Shown here: in pieces, positions 1 through 14,006 of the stretch | Numbering within the stretch: the first letter of the stretch is position 1 | Layout of the letters: each line of letters begins with the position of its first letter | Assembly (NCBI GenBank): GCA_029449235.1 | Contig: JANATG010000007.1 | Span: forward strand, 124,001 to 188,000 | Length of the DNA stretch: 64,000 nt | Source: Linnemannia schmuckeri | Lineage: Eukaryota; Mortierellomycota; Mortierellomycetes; Mortierellales; Mortierellaceae | Direction of reading: 5' to 3' | The notes under the pieces: generated by a model | The model's input: only the letters and a program-made list of their open reading frames with translations | Told to the model about the DNA's origin: nothing | Database searches by the model: none | Position numbers and translations under genes: made by a program

Positions 1-840
1 GAGAACCTGATGATAATCAGCAGTCGAGTTAACAAGGCCAAGGACAATTTTCCCAGCGCTTAGGACTCCCTTCTCATGTGGAGGAGTGGTCTATTAGGTC
101 TGTCGAAGCTTGGTCATGTCCGTTAGGACAAAAAGAAGTGAGTCCTAGCAATTGATGATACTTGAACTGTTGATCAAGGCCGGCGAGGGTGCGTGAGAGG
201 GAATGAGACCTGTTGCTGCTGCTAGAGCTGGCAGCATTAGGTCTTCCCTGATAGGTGATAAATAGCAATTCAACAAAGTTAGAATAGTAAATCGATCAAT
301 ACACAATGCAATGACAGCAATTACAGGGCGTATTGCTTGATGCTAATGTTCGTCCAATTTGTCTTTGCATGGATGATTTTTTTTTGTTTGTTGTCTGTGG
401 ATGTTCATTCCTTTGGATGTGTTGGCAACGAGAGAGTAAGAAAGTGTGTGTGTTCCTGAATTTATCTCGACTCAATCAAGCTTGCGCATCACCTGTTTCT
501 CAACTGTCGTTGATTCCGTTCCTCCCCTCTTTCTGGGTTCACTTCCTTCCCTTCCCTTCCTTCCCTTCGCCTCTTCTTCTTCCCTACTCTTTTTTTTCTT
601 CCTTACTTTCGTTCCGTTGGACAGACGAAACAAGGGTATTAGTTCTACGAGGTGTTCATCATCAGGTTGTGATCACAAATTAAGGTGAGACGATAAACAG
701 GCACACTACATCCTGAAACCAATGAAATAAAGCATGGTATGTTTTTTTTTGGTTATTATTTATTATTTTTTATCGTAAGATGAATCGTGAAGGGGTTATG
801 TGATGGGGATGAGTATGTCTATGCGGCTGGAGCGACTTCC
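1..840. other. Gene-free or unrecognised window edge
   Basis: No coding region is recognised here. A short open frame on the minus strand (268 to 74) follows an AG and could be the last exon of a gene, but it matches nothing I know and lacks clear support. The part from about 360 to 620 is T/C-rich, as in many intergenic stretches of this window. The 3' untranslated region of the OPT transporter gene probably occupies the right edge. Confidence 0.4.
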
Positions 841-3285
841 TTAGTACGAAACGCCAAAGTAGTTGGCGCCTCCGTGGGGGCAATGGTCAGTAGGACCATC
901 AGGGTTGCCCCACCAGAAAGGCATGGCTGGTCCTTCCCAAGATTGGATAGCAAAGAAAATGACCAGACCTAAAATCATCAAAGATTAATTAGGAAAAAAA
1001 AAAAAGTTAGTAAATGAGCATAAAAACTTGCCAATGCAAAGAACAGTGCTTTAAACAAATAAACGTACCACAAATGGCCACGCCTGTGTCCAAGGCTGCG
1101 GAGGTGAGATAGTTGTAGCGGGCCCACCAATCGTAACGGTAACGTCTGATGAGGAAGGCGAACACGAATCCGATGAAGAGTCCGTTGGTGTAGAAGTAAG
1201 GGAGAGCTGGGGGCATGTTGGAGGTGGCAGCCAACAACACAGGCCAGTGGACGTACTTCAACCAGGCGACATTGGGGAACTTTTTGGCGAGGAGCCAGAA
1301 GGGGACGGGGAGGATGGCGCCGACGAGGAAGCCCCACTGGACAGGCGAGTAGATGGCGCCATCGACGTTACCAAAGACACGGGCAGGTCCGATGGCTCCC
1401 CAGATGATAGAGGCGGAGTAGAAGGTGTTGGTGGAACGGCAGGTGAAGGGGGCACCTTCGGGGGTGCAGACGTTGGGGCGGGTGTTGATCAACCAGGTGG
1501 CGGTCGAAAGATTGATAACACCGGAGATGAGGGTGGAGACGATCTGGGCCATGAACATGATGCGTGGGGGGATCTTCATGTAGTGACCGAGCTTCAAATC
1601 GGCGGTGAAGGTCAGGGCCTGGACGTTGACAATGTAACCGTAGGTCTTGAAGGTGACATTGGCAATGGCGTAACCGGGAAGCATATAACCGATAACGTAC
1701 TCGGTGACAATGTTGAGACCGGGTTGCTGGTTGGTGACGGCCTGGACGATACCTACGGGCAAGACGAAGAAGATGGCAATGGCCATGGCCAAGAGGACGG
1801 CCCACCAGGGCATAAAGTTGAACTGCTGGCAGGTGAAGAGCGAGAGGGCGAGCGAGACGACAAAGAGGGAAATGTACCACCAGTCGGGGACCTCGGGATA
1901 GACGCGCATGAGACGAGAGTGGATGTCCTCGTTCTCGGCACGTGCAGACTTCCAGCGGGCAATCATCTCCTTTCCGTTGTAGAGGATGACGTGGACAACG
2001 GTGGCGGTCAAACCGGCGAAACCAACTCCATAAGTGAGGGCAAAGAAGGAATCCATGCGCATGGGACCATACTCGCGGTACTTCTCAGGGGACAAGATGT
2101 TGTTATCGAGAATCATGGACTTGTTATAGGGGGATCCGTCCTGCAAGAACAAGCCGGCCGAGAGGATGGGGTAGTTCTTAGAGTCCCAGAGGTTGGTGTA
2201 GTAGGCCCAGGGGACCATGACCCAGGCGACGAGGATGAAACCGATCAAGATGTTGACCTGGGCGAACCAGGGGGTGACAAGGGGCTGGACATAGTACGAG
2301 GCAGCGGACCAGTCGAGGGCGATGGTTCCGATACCAAGACCGTTCGAGCCGGTCAACTGGGAGAGAACAATGTTGTCGGGGGCGATCCAGCAGATCCAGG
2401 AGAGGACTCCGATGGTGGGGAAGATGAAACCAGGGAACCAGTAGTAGATAAAGGAGCCAAGAGTGACGAGCAAGAAGTACTTCATGCGGCTCGTGCGGCC
2501 ATTGTCCTCGCTGGTGGCGGTGCTGCTGGCGTGGAGCGAGCGGAAGAGCGAGGCAGTGACGAGAGTCGAGGGCCAGATCATATGGGCGGGGCGGATGAGG
2601 AACTTGCGGAGGGCACCTGCAAGAGCGAAACCAGTGACCTGGGTGGTGAAGACGAGGAGAAGACCGGCAATGAAGGGCTGCTTGTCGTCGTAGAAGAGGT
2701 GCTGAAGAATGACGATATCAACAGCGTAGGCGGTCGAAGTGTTGACAGCGGTCATGGTTCCGATGAGGATGTGTTCCTTGATGGAGAAGGGACCGGGGTT
2801 GAGGGAGAAGGTCCAACCAAAGAGGTTCATTTCGCGGGTGGGGAGGAACCTGGCCATCATGTGGCCGAGGGGAAGAGAAACCAAGGCGACGACAGAGTAG
2901 CCGATCGAGATCTGGGTTTGACGGAGGTAGAAGAACTGGTTGACAAAGGAGACGGCGGCAGTGAACAAGAGACCGAGGAACCACATGCGGAAGGTGTTGC
3001 ATGGCATTGAAGGGTCATCAGTGTCTGTTAGAGAAGAGGGGATCCGTATATTAGTAAACAATGTTATCGAAGAGTGCACGATCCAATTAATGGTGCTGTG
3101 CTCACTTGTTTGTTTATGTTATGCAACACAACAAGAGCAACAAAGAGGAAGAGAGACGTACTAGGGATGGTGACACGGACTTCCTCGATGGGAGAGTCGT
3201 CTTCCTCCTGGAGATCATAATCAGCCGAGATGTCTTCGACCTTTTCGTCGTCGAAGCGCTCGATAATGTACTCCTCCTTTTCCAT
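841..3285 (-). CDS. OPT family oligopeptide transporter
   Basis: Proton-coupled oligopeptide transporter of the OPT family, expected in the plasma membrane to import small peptides (family knowledge). Three exons: 3285-3162, 3024-1069 and 968-841, with donors GTACGT and acceptors CAG/TAG. The joined frame gives 735 residues, close to the roughly 730-800 of fungal OPT proteins. Seen in the sequence: an acidic N-terminal tail, the junction giving IPNTDDPSMPCNTFR as in OPT proteins, the NPGPFSIKEH segment near residue 110, many hydrophobic membrane segments, and a C-terminus PFWWGNPDGP...DHCPHGGANYFG near the usual OPT end. The start is the first ATG of the acidic tail. The gene stands alone; a TATA-like box lies upstream. 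The exact substrate cannot be read from sequence. An antisense open frame of 587 codons over exon 2 is a shadow. Confidence 0.95.
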
Positions 3286-3550
3286 TATGGATGTGTGAGT
3301 GTACGTATTAGGGTTATAGGGGTCGTGTGTGCGCGTTTAGGGTATGAATGAGGGATTGGTATGAATGGAAGGAGAGGGAGAGAGAGAGCGGGAAGGGAGA
3401 GAGGATGAAGGGAGGGCGGAGTGGGTGAGAGAAAAGAGTGAGAGGGGTGGAAGAGGATCGACAAGGGACAAGTAGGATAACCAAAGAGAGGGAAAACAAA
3501 AAGGAAAAAAAAAAAAAAAAAGGTGAGAAACCAGGCGGGGTTGGACGCCC

Positions 3551-3557
3551 TTTTATA
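3551..3557 (-). promoter_or_regulatory. TATA-like box of the OPT transporter gene
   Basis: The minus strand reads CATATAAAAGGGCG about 270 bases before the OPT start codon. The motif is good, but the distance implies a 5' leader of roughly 230 bases, so the assignment is tentative. Confidence 0.35.
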
Positions 3558-6500
3558 TGACCTGGTGGCGAAGGGTATGAGGCAGGGTTTAAGAGTGGTT
3601 GTGGGAAGAGTGAAAGAGAGTGAGAAAGTGCTCAACGGTTAATGATGTCTGTGGTTGAAAATGGTAATAAGAAGGATAGGGTTTGCTTTGGCCAATTTTG
3701 TGTTTGTGGACTGAAGGGATGGAGAAGGGAGGGAACTCCGACTGAGTTGGGCCAACGGATGAAGTGGACTGTAGAAGGAGGGATATAGAGTAAAAATAAC
3801 GATTGAATTTTGAAGCAAGGGGATTACTGTGGGCTGGCTGCAAAGACGGTCTCGCTCTGTGCCAGACAAGGGTAAGTCAAGAGGCAAGAGAGCAGATCGG
3901 CCACTAGGGAAGGGAGGAGGAAGGTGAATGTATGAATGAATACTTGTCCCCCTTTTTCTCAAGAGAGGAGAAAATAGACAGAGGTGAAAGATGACTGGCT
4001 GGAAGGTGAACGGACAAGACGGAGACAGACCCGAGAACAGAGTTCACTTGTCCATTCGTCATCCATCCAATGCTACTCCTTCCTTCCTTCCTTCCTTCCT
4101 TCCTTCCTCCCTTACTTGCTTGCTTTCATCCATTCCGGATCTGTATCCATCTTGCCACTCATTTGCCACTCTTCTTTGGTTCCTTGGTCTGACATGACAC
4201 GAGAAAGAAGAACGAACAATCGATCCAATCCTGTCCCTGCACGCATCCCATCCAGCATTCACTCATACTCTGTCATTTCTTTACTTCTCTTCTCACGCCC
4301 ACGCTAGCGAAAAAGACTCATTTCATGATAAATAACTAAAAGTCAAAAGCGAATCGGAAAGCAGGCCATGCCATGTATCTTTCCCTTCTTCCTTCCTTCT
4401 CCCTTGTCTCTTGTCTCCTTTCCCATCAAGTCACGATGACAATCTACACCCCTGTTTAGCCTCCCCTTCCCCCCTCCTTACTTTCTTTGTCTGACTGTTT
4501 TTGATCGGATGGTCTTTTTATCTATCGCTGACTATCCTTCTTCCCTTCCATCCATCCTCCTTCCTTTTCTCGAAGTCAATGCAATGCATTGTCTTCTGTT
4601 TTAATTTTTGATCCGCCTTTAGGCCTGCGACTAATAAAACGCTCAAATACCATTATAGCCTACTGAACATTCGCTTATGAAAGGCTACCAATTGCGTATG
4701 ATGGAATATTACTGTATCTATGCGGAGTGAGCAAACAATATTTGCGCAGTGTAGTGTGTGTCGTATCCATCCACGATACACAAAAACAAACAAATAAACA
4801 AACAATGACAGAGAGGGAAAATGGACTTGCCGTGTTCGTCACCAAACATGTCTCCCCTCTTCTTCTGCTACACCTTTCTATGCCGTCTGACATAGCCAAG
4901 AGACAGAAAAAAGGGCTCATTGACAGAAGGAAGGAAGGAAAGGTCTATCCATATCCAAGTTAATAATAATATGCAAATCATTCTCATATCCTTGGACAGG
5001 ATAACCGAAGGTGGTACAGTAAACTGTAGTAGACAACAAACGCTTAAAAAAAATCAAAGGGTGAGAAAGGAACAACATGGTTGCCTATTTGGAATGATTA
5101 GGATAATAGACTTTACATCCACTAATCCTGAAAAGGGAGGGCTCAAGAGAGTTGGACATTCAACTCCCGTCCATGCGGCAAAATAGTCTTTCCTCTTTCT
5201 CTTTGACCCACTCTTATTGCTGCAGTCCTGTCTGTATATTATTATTATGATGATGATGTTTGTTTGTTTATGTTCATCGTAATAAAGCAATAAAGAGAGG
5301 AATACACGTTTATCCCATCGAAAAAGGCAACGATATCAGATCGTATATTATTATTACTGTGTGGCGCTTGAGAGAGAGAGAGGAAGAGCGCGAGAGAAAT
5401 GACAGAGAAAGAGAGCCATGAGAAAGGAAGGGAAGAAGAGTAGAAGTAAAAGAAAACGATGCTAACGAAAGAGAAAGTAATTCGCACAGTGCCGATTTCA
5501 GCGAGTCGGATCGTCAGCCATGCCACTCATTTCGCATCAGCCCTCTTCCTCTCTCTCTTCTACCTCATTCTTTCGCTCTTTCTTTACCTTTCTCTTTCTC
5601 TTGCATTCGTGCTTTCTCCTCGCTCTTCATTTTTCCTGCTGGCTGAGGCTGAAAAAAGCAAAATCCAAGACCGAACGAGAACCTATCACTCGACCTTATT
5701 TCCCAAAAAAAAAAAATATCCAGCGCCAAGCAAAAACTCCCTCACCAACTCATCCTTTCTCTCTTCTTCACCCGCTAGCGGTCTTTTCTTCTTATCCGAC
5801 TACTGAAAGAAAAAAACAAGGGTCATGTGCAGGTCGATAGCGCCATCGCTCATTACTTACTGGTCTCAAGTCAAAATAAGAGTCAACCTGCGCTGGCTGA
5901 GGTAGCCGACTTATGTTTGGTTGGTCCCTTCCGTCAATGTCTCAGTCTCACACACATACTCTCTTTTTGTGGCTGACTGGCTGTCAAACACCCCAAAATG
6001 ATTGGCGGTGACCGATAGGAAGAAAGCACACGGATGAATTCAAGCGAACGATACACCGTTTGCAGATCGAATCATCGTAATAAGGAATGCGAGAGAACAG
6101 ATGAAGTATAAACAAAAAGAGGGGTCCTAAAAATGTGCGTCATGGATAATCCTTTTCTCGTCTCTTGTAGCGTGGATAAAGAAGAAGAAACAGAAAGGAT
6201 AGAAGAAAGTTGTACAGACGGATACGTTATCTGTGTTTTGGTCGCATAGCTCGCCAACGGATGGCTTACCCTATCGCATATCATCCCTATTTTCACTGTT
6301 GCCAGCAGGTGGTTGTTCTTTTTTTTTCTACCATTGCGCTTCATGGTAGCCATTGCCGACTCCTACGCGTTGTAGCTCCTAGTTTGCTGTGGCCAGTGTC
6401 ACCTTCCCACGGTCTACCTATACCTCTCTCCCCTCACTCTCCCTCCATCTCTGCTCTACCCCCGCACTCCTCGTTATCTACTCTTTCCCCAGGAAGATTG

Positions 6501-8514
6501 AAAAAGATATTTGCTATTTCTATCCCGCGGCTCATTATTTTCTCGCAATTAGCCAGCCCAGCCCAGTCCAGCCCAAGCGATTGTGAGAAAGTAGCCAGAA
6601 AAGGGCGAGATCAGGACCCAACAAGCTGGGGGTGTTGTGTCCTGGGAGCAAGAGGAGGAGCGGTGAGAGGTGGTCTTCCCTCTTGTGCGACAAACAAATG
6701 AGATCAGGTCAATTACGAAATTTCCCTCTGTTCTTGAGCTGTTCCTTTGTCTATTGCCCTGTTTGCCCTGTGTTGCTGTTCTTTTCTTATCGTTATGGTT
6801 CACGCACAATAAATTTAAATTGATTCCTTCATTGTTCCTTTCTCATCTTTCTTGTTATCCTCCTGCTCATTGTGCCGTATTTTCGACTCTCTTTCCGTCT
6901 CTCTTCTCAGGTTTCCCACATACAATTATAATTAACCCTGTGTGTGCGTGCATCCGACTCTCTTAATTGCGTTATGAATGACTTGTATGTTTATTCCAGT
7001 GTGCAGTACTGTACAACTACAAGGTTCATTACTGATTGCGATCCAAAACAAATTTAGACACATAATATCAGACAAAAGCACAAACGTGGGGCAAGGTGAC
7101 TTCATGTCACTGGATCTTCATGGGAAACTCCTTTACCACAACCTACTAGCCAGATCTAGGTGATTCTCGGAGGCAAAGGGAAATGCATGCTATCTTCTAG
7201 AGGCGAACTGCATGGAGACATCCGAGTGGGTAACCTTTGAGGGTGCCATGGGAACACAAAAAAAAGCGAGCTAGTGGAAAAACCATGGCTCCCTTGACCT
7301 TGTGGCTATCGCATCTCAAATTGTCGATTTTTTTTCATGACTAGCTTTTCTGGCATCTTTCCATGCTTTCCTCTCCATGGCTTCGCTTAGCATTATCTAT
7401 GAATGAAAGAAAGCAGTCCTTTAACCCAATATTTAGCATCTGCACAGAAGAAGAAGACAAAACGTTCGAGACCAAGACCGAGCAGCCAGTGGCAAGGAGA
7501 AAAGGACTGGTCTTTTTGCGCCTCCTTGCCTGGGGAGAGGGAAGGAGACGGAGTTCTGGAGGTCGGGGATTCGAAGAACAGGGGAAAAAAAGTAAGAAAA
7601 ATGTGCTGTTGAAAGAAACAGGCAATCTATTAAGCTCATGGGAACCAATCGGTCCCACTCCAGCAAGCCATTTTCTTTCCTCTTTCGAAAAAAAAAGTCC
7701 GCCTACTTTGGGATGAATTATGTTTGGAAGGGCGAGGGAGGGCAATTGAAAGTCGGAGGAAGAAGAGTCCATCTTGTTTTTTTTTTGGACTGCGATGTCT
7801 TTCTTTTTTTGCTGTTATCTGTGCGGGTGTTGATGCAGATGCGGACCAGGCTGGAGACCTATGAGGCTGGCCTCAACTTGATAGTGGCGCTATGTATTCC
7901 GGATGCATCCGTTAGTCCGTCCGTCCGTCCGCCTGAACACTCTTTCTTCTCACTCACAATGACAGGACCTGGACTGCAATCCCCGCCAATGGCAAACAAG
8001 GCGTCGACCCATGGATACAGCTCCGACTGGGCGATGCAAGTCCTTTGTGATCTTTCGTTGTGACCACAAGAGATGAGATAAAGCCCTCATGGCATCGACA
8101 CCCTGTCAGCGCACTTAAAACACATTCTTGGCGTGTCAAGGAAATCAGTTGAGGGCCTGTGGGGACCTATGGAGACTAAAAGTGGAAAAACTTCAGACGT
8201 GATAAACACGACAGTCGACGTAGTTCAAGCATGAGGCACAGACATCTGTTTTTATTTGTTTCTGAGCGTCCATCAAGAATAAAAGTAGGTACAACTGAAA
8301 AAACACTCAAAACTGAATGCAATCAAAACGGCAGTTCATAACCATGCTAAATGCATCTCCGATAACAGCAAAAGTACATTTATTTTGAAGTAGTATGTTT
8401 GTTGTTGACATACAAAACAATGCTATGTACATCTCGGAGAATAACCATGGGATCCCCGACGATCGCTCCTCCTCATCCCTTATCTACACAGCGGAAGCAG
8501 TAGGGGGAGTTATA
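3558..8514. other. Long gene-free stretch, C/T-rich
   Basis: About 5 kb with no recognisable coding region on either strand. Open frames here are short and rich in Ser, Leu, Pro and Phe because the DNA is biased to C and T on the plus strand. It contains a TTCC tetranucleotide repeat near 4079 and a short GTCC repeat near 7916. I see no tRNA or rRNA. Confidence 0.5.
4077..4110. repeat. TTCC tetranucleotide microsatellite
   Basis: About eight tandem TTCC units in a C/T-rich stretch between the OPT and M20 peptidase genes. It is a simple sequence repeat with no sign of function. Confidence 0.85.
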
Positions 8515-10299
8515 TTACTGCTCCTTGGACTTGTCAAACTCATCGCGAGCCTGCTTGGTGAATTCACCATCCAGAAGCACATCTAACCCGGTCAATGAAA
8601 GCGCCTTAGCCGCGCGGATCATTGTCTTGTGTGCCAACTCTGTGCCAGCCCTCTCGGCAAACAACAGCGAATGTGTCGACAGACCCGGTTCACGGACACC
8701 CTCCAAACTCGCAATGTTAAAAACAGGATGGATGCCAGGTAGGGCATGGGTGACGTTTCCCATATCGGTGGATCCTGCGGGGGTAGTCTCGTCAACTTCA
8801 CGAGAGTTGTAGTGGACACCCATGGATGTCATGTATTTGCCATAGCGGTCGGAGAGGATGGAGTTGTTATGGAGAGGCATGTATTCCATTGTCTTTTCGA
8901 CGGTGACGGTGCATCCTGTGGCCTCTGCGGCGGCCTCGAAGATCTCGACGAGCTGGTCGTGCAGCTTGTTGAGGTCGTCGTTCTTGTTTGCGCGGTACTG
9001 CGTGATCATTGAGGCAAGTTCAGGAATAACTAAGTATCATATGAATATGTAATTGATTATGCAATTAGAGATTGAATGAATGTGACTGTGAATTGCTCAT
9101 CTCCTGCATCGGTCCTGTCGTTGCCCGTTAATTTTCCCAGAGTTGCTGATTGACTTACTGTTGGCAGCCTGGCCACCGTTGGTGACGATGGAGTGAATGC
9201 GGTTCGTCGGCAAAGTCTGTTGACGGAGCTGGCCAATAGCATTATACGCCATCGCAATCGCATCCAATGCATTAATGCCTGTATCATCGCGTCAACGGGG
9301 ACAAGGACAGAGGTAGAATAACGTACAGAAAAAAGAGTTGAACAGTCGGTTAATCATCAGAAGGCACACATTCTCTACCTAGACATTCATTCCCCATTCC
9401 TCACAACGACACCCACACAATCACTCAAGGTTACCTTCCCAGGGGCTTGAAGAGGCATGAGCAGCCTTGCCACGGTATTCAATCTCAAGACGACCAACCC
9501 CCAGAGGTTGACGATATAGAACATCGAATTGACCTGGATGGATCATCATACAGGCATCCAGACCATCAAACGCTCCCCTCTCCAGCATGGGTCGCTTGCC
9601 CCCCAATGTCTCCTCTGCTGGTGTACCCAACAGACGCACTCTGCCTCTAATGTTGTGTTTCTCCATCGCCGCCTTTACACCCAACGCTGCCGTCACTCCC
9701 GCCTAATCGGACGTAGAGTTGTTCATAATCATGTTAGATACCCGATTGTTCGGAGCTTAAGAAAGTGATAGAGGAAAGCAATAGGGGCTCATGGGGAGGG
9801 AATGATGAGGGGGCTACTCACGGTGCAGATCAAGTTGTGGCCACATCCTTGTCCAAGGATAACCTTGTCGCCGCTTCCACCGAGTGCCAACGCATCATAC
9901 TTTTATCGTTAGAAAGAGAAAAAACATTAGTTAGTAAATCCAACAAAATATTCCCATCAGCCTGCCAATATAATTACGAACACAACTACAAATCCTCTTT
10001 TCAATAAACAAATAACCACAATATACCTCAGAACAGAAGCCAACGGATCGGAGAGGCGAAGAGTCAACAGGATTGCTACCCTGATGGACATACTCTGCAA
10101 TGAAAGCGGTCTCAATATCACAGGCATGACGGGTGACATGGAACCCTCTCTCGGCCATGAAATCAGTCACTGTCTTGTGGGCATAGTACTCCTTATAGCC
10201 CAGTTCTGGATGGCTGTGGATCTTGAGCGAGAGGTCGCGCAGGTCACTGTTGGCCTTGTCGATTGCCTCGAGGAGAGTCTTTCCGGGATTCAATTGCAT
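8515..10299 (-). CDS. M20 family metallopeptidase, PM20D2-like amidohydrolase
   Basis: Zinc-dependent hydrolase of the M20 amidohydrolase/dipeptidase group. PM20D2-type members split dipeptides carrying a C-terminal basic residue (family knowledge). Five exons: 10299-10027, 9899-9822, 9702-9435, 9278-9159 and 9029-8515, all GT-AG and in frame, give 417 residues, typical for the family. Motifs seen: HSHPELGYKE near residue 28, GQGCGHNL near residue 107 (metal-binding Cys and His), TPAEETLGGK near residue 140 (paired glutamates), HPGQFD, and RGKAAHASSSPWEG near residue 198. The start used is MQLNPGKTLLEA; an in-frame ATG 120 bases upstream would add a low-complexity stretch that looks like 5' leader. 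No signal peptide is evident, so a cytosolic site is likely. Substrate is inferred only from family resemblance. Confidence 0.92.
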
Positions 10300-11284
10300 C
10301 GTTTCTGTGTTGTTTTGTATAAGAGAGGAGGAGGATGTGTGGTTGTGTGGAGTGGAGAAGAGAGAAAAGAAGAGAAAAGGTAATGGTTGTGGTGCGTTGT
10401 GTTTGCGTGAGAAATTCAAAATGCAGCGATCATTCCTTATTAAGCAACGAAATGCAAAAAAAATTGTGATCGTGGATTATTAGCAAAATTGCACGCTAAG
10501 GTAAAAAGGCAGGGTGAAAGGGTAAAAAGGGTAAAAACAGCATGGCAGCAACTTTTCTTTCTACATTTGACCATGGATAGGTTCATACATACACACACAC
10601 GCGCGCACGGAGACTAGTCTTACACGTCAACAGTCTCATTTATGTTAGACCCTGCCAGTTTAATGCGCGGAGATGAAGCAATTGAGCCTTAGAGAAATGA
10701 CTGCGTGTACATTCTATCTCTTTGTTCTATGGTATGAGGCAGCTGCTTGCTCGTAGGGTCAGCTGTTTTTATTTCTAGAGGAAATAAAAACCGAGACACG
10801 CTCCGCACATCTCTGGGCGCACTCGGATTCTTCATCGGTCTTCACACAAACAGGTCAATATACTCAAGAGAGAAGACCAGGGCGGCTTAATCTGCTATTA
10901 GCCTCTTCGTTGATCAAGCGAGAATAGTACCAGTCGTCACGTTTACCCTTTTCATTTTTATATCTATTCCATTGCCTTTGATGCTCAAAGACGATCAGGC
11001 TGTTGATAAACTATTCAAATGGCTTCAATGCATACCTCTCTATGCATTTGAAGAGCTAGCTCGCTGAACCGCCAGGTGGTTGGAACTGAAAAACCCCTTG
11101 TTCCGGCAAAGTACAGACTCGCCGATAATCTTGACTATTCTGCTGGAGCGAACACAAGCACACAAAAAGTTAGCAAACGCCCTTCAATAGCGCGTTGATA
11201 ATGTGTTACTTTTATGCGCCTCACGTCTCTGTTCGCCTTTCATCACCCCACCCAGCGCTTCACTCCTCCTCCTCACCCCGCACA

Positions 11285-11286
<2 letters not shown>

Positions 11287-11319
<33 letters not shown>
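11287..11319. repeat. Poly-T tract (33 bases)
   Basis: An uninterrupted run of 33 T in gene-free DNA. The length in the assembly may be uncertain. Confidence 0.9.
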
Positions 11320-11321
<2 letters not shown>

Positions 11322-12102
11322 AAAAACAATAAGTATTGTCTGCTCTTGTGTTTTGTGGTTGCGTATTGGTTTGATCTCGCTTACTCGTGGGTTGTTTGTC
11401 GTTTGAGCGCCGCTTTTTTTTAACGGATGTTAGGTTCTAGGGTTGAAGTTTGATGAGTGGGACTAAGAGTGGTGAATATACTGGGAGGGAAGGCGTTCGT
11501 TGATGTTATTTGCTAATGATTTTGTCCCATTATCCCACTCTTTTCTCTTTCTTGTCTATCAAAGGTTTGTTGGTTCTTGGCGAATAATTCAGGTACATAT
11601 ATGTAGGATATCTCAAGTGTGACCAAGTGAGGGCGGTTGATGATGTTCCTAATACAAGTACTAGACATAGACTGATGACTTGTGCTAAATAAAGAATCAG
11701 CTGGGGAGGGTAAAGTAGACGCGTTCTTGGTGCGATCGACTATGGCGTGTGAGCGACCCTCCTAGCCCAACAGGCTGCCAAATAGGCATCTATTTGCTGA
11801 ATTTCTTCTTAATCCTAGAAGCATGCTGGAGCCATGTGAACAACAAAAGGTTTATTCGTCAGTATGTGGCTTATCACCTTTTTTGTCTTCTCAGGGACAG
11901 AAGTATGTGTGTATGAATATGCGTTGCGACTGACAGGGGCCCGCAGGTTGAGAACACGTTCTGGGAATTGACCAATCAGAGCACAGGGTTATCATAGGAC
12001 AAAAGAACGTGCATTATGCCCGTGTTGGGGATGGATTGATTGCTTGGTACTTGCTCGTCCTCTCACCGGGGACATACTGCACAAACAAAATGAGAAAAAT
12101 AG

Positions 12103-12130
<28 letters not shown>
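12103..12130. repeat. Poly-A tract (28 bases)
   Basis: An uninterrupted run of 28 A in gene-free DNA between the M20 peptidase and the ATP-grasp-like gene. Confidence 0.9.
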
Positions 12131-12133
<3 letters not shown>

Positions 12134-14006
12134 AGGCCAGCAACTGGTTTAGCCAAGCGCAGCTGGACAAAAAAATTGATAAAGTCAAGTCCACAGGGTG
12201 TCGGACAAATTCAACATGAAGAGAGAAGGCCCCCTCTGTTCCCACTTATTCATACATTATCTCTGTCGGCACTGACTAGCAGAGGTGATAGGAAACTCTT
12301 TTTGTTTCGAGTCACACAAGAAAAGTGAGAAAAAGGGGGGACTACGTACAGTGTACAGGGAGGAAATGAAAAAAGAAGACCCCCACAGACGCACGTTCGC
12401 AAACCCATGATGGTTTATCGATTCATTTCATTCGCGGCTTTTTTTCCTTTTCTTTTGTTTGCATGGCGATGTGGTGTTTCTGTGTGTTTGTGTATGTGGT
12501 ATCTTGCATGCTTTCTTGATTGTTCATAGGAAGTATGTTATTTGTTCGTCAAAACGGCACAAGTGGTGAAGTAGACACACGTTGTCAGTAGACTTTCAAG
12601 CCTTTATTATTGTTGCCTAAGGGACTCTGTCGCAGGCACTTTCTCTCTCCATAAATACCTCTCACTCACTCTTCTTCTTCCTTCGTTCTCTTTTTCCTCA
12701 TCCCAACCCCACTCTTTTGTGTTTTATCTTTCCTTCCTACACATCTCAATCACTTTTGATTCCATTCCTATTGCGACCTGGTTCCCACTTTATCGCTATT
12801 TGCCGATCAGGATCTCTCTCTGTAATCGACCTTTACCTCGACAACCGCATACCCAAAACTCCCTCCCCCTCCCCCCCAAGCAGTCGAATTGGAATCCTTT
12901 AACAATAAGGATTCAAAGTACTCAACTCCGTACCAACTCAACTGAAAAAAAAGGTAAAAAGGCATAGCTGGGCCGTTTTTCTTTTTTCTCATGCAGTATC
13001 AATTGACTCATGACATTTGGCCGGAAGTGAAATTTGAGCCACATTGAACAGATGAGGTGGCAAAGAAGAGAGAAAAAGAGAGAGCGATAAAGAGTGAGCA
13101 GATACGGAGATGATGTGGAAGTAAGGAGAACGGGTGCGCAAGTTTCAATGATTGCAGGAGTGAGGAAGGAAAGAAAAAATAAGAGGAGTGAGAGGGAGAG
13201 AGGTCAAATGAAAGAATGCGCGTCCTGTGTTTGTGTGCGAGTGAGAGAGCTTTATGTAGTACTGTCTTGCAGACATCCGCCTGCTCCCTATCAGGGCGAG
13301 ATGGAGCAGGGTTGTGGACGGTTTGGTTTGAATGATTGGTTGCAGTAAGAGGATGAAGGGAAGGAGGAGGGGAAGAAAAGAGAGGGGTTGTGTTGCATTC
13401 AATTTTTTTTATTTTTTTTTCGCTTGCACAAGCAAAACGTTATCGAAGAAGAAAGATACAGGCAAGATACGATGAATGGGCAAAACAACGAACAGTACCG
13501 AATGGATCGCACAAAAAAAAGCTTCAGCAAAAGCATTTTTCCATTTATTGAGTTGCACAAGAGAGAGTAAGGGACAAGGAGAGAACGAAAAATCAATGCA
13601 TATGCACATGCACTCCTCTGTCCCTCCAGGTGTTTCTTTGGTGATATTTTTTTACACGTTCATCAGTTAACCATTTTCTAATGACCGAAAGATTCGTCGT
13701 TTATGATTTTTGCTTTTTATTTGTGCTTGTCTTTTCTTTCCTTCCTTTCTTCTTTCCACTGCCCATCTGTTCTTTACATCTTTTGCCACCACCACTTTCT
13801 TCTTCCTCTTCCCCTTCCTGTGTCTGTCAAGCTCATTCATTCCTGTTTGCCTCATTACCCTTTTCCCTTGTTACTTGCCTCATTCCTTTCTCACTTCCAC
13901 CTCCTTGACTGTCTGCTAGTCACTTTTGACTGTTTCCTCCCTCTGTGCAGTTTATATTAAACCCTATTTTTTCCCATTCCTTCCTCCCTTACTCCTTCCA
14001 AAGGCT

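Larger units (their letters stand above)
10300..14006. other. Gene-free stretch with homopolymer tracts
   Basis: About 3.7 kb without a recognisable gene on either strand. It holds a run of 33 T (11287-11319) and a run of 28 A (12103-12130), and is otherwise unremarkable. The last 300 bases, rich in C and T, are probably promoter and 5' leader of the downstream gene. Confidence 0.5.

Noticed and set aside
1247..3010. 587-codon open frame on the plus strand opposite the OPT transporter
   Set aside because: It is an antisense shadow of a strongly codon-biased exon. Its translation is Gly/Asp/Glu-rich without domains, while the minus strand gives a clear transporter.
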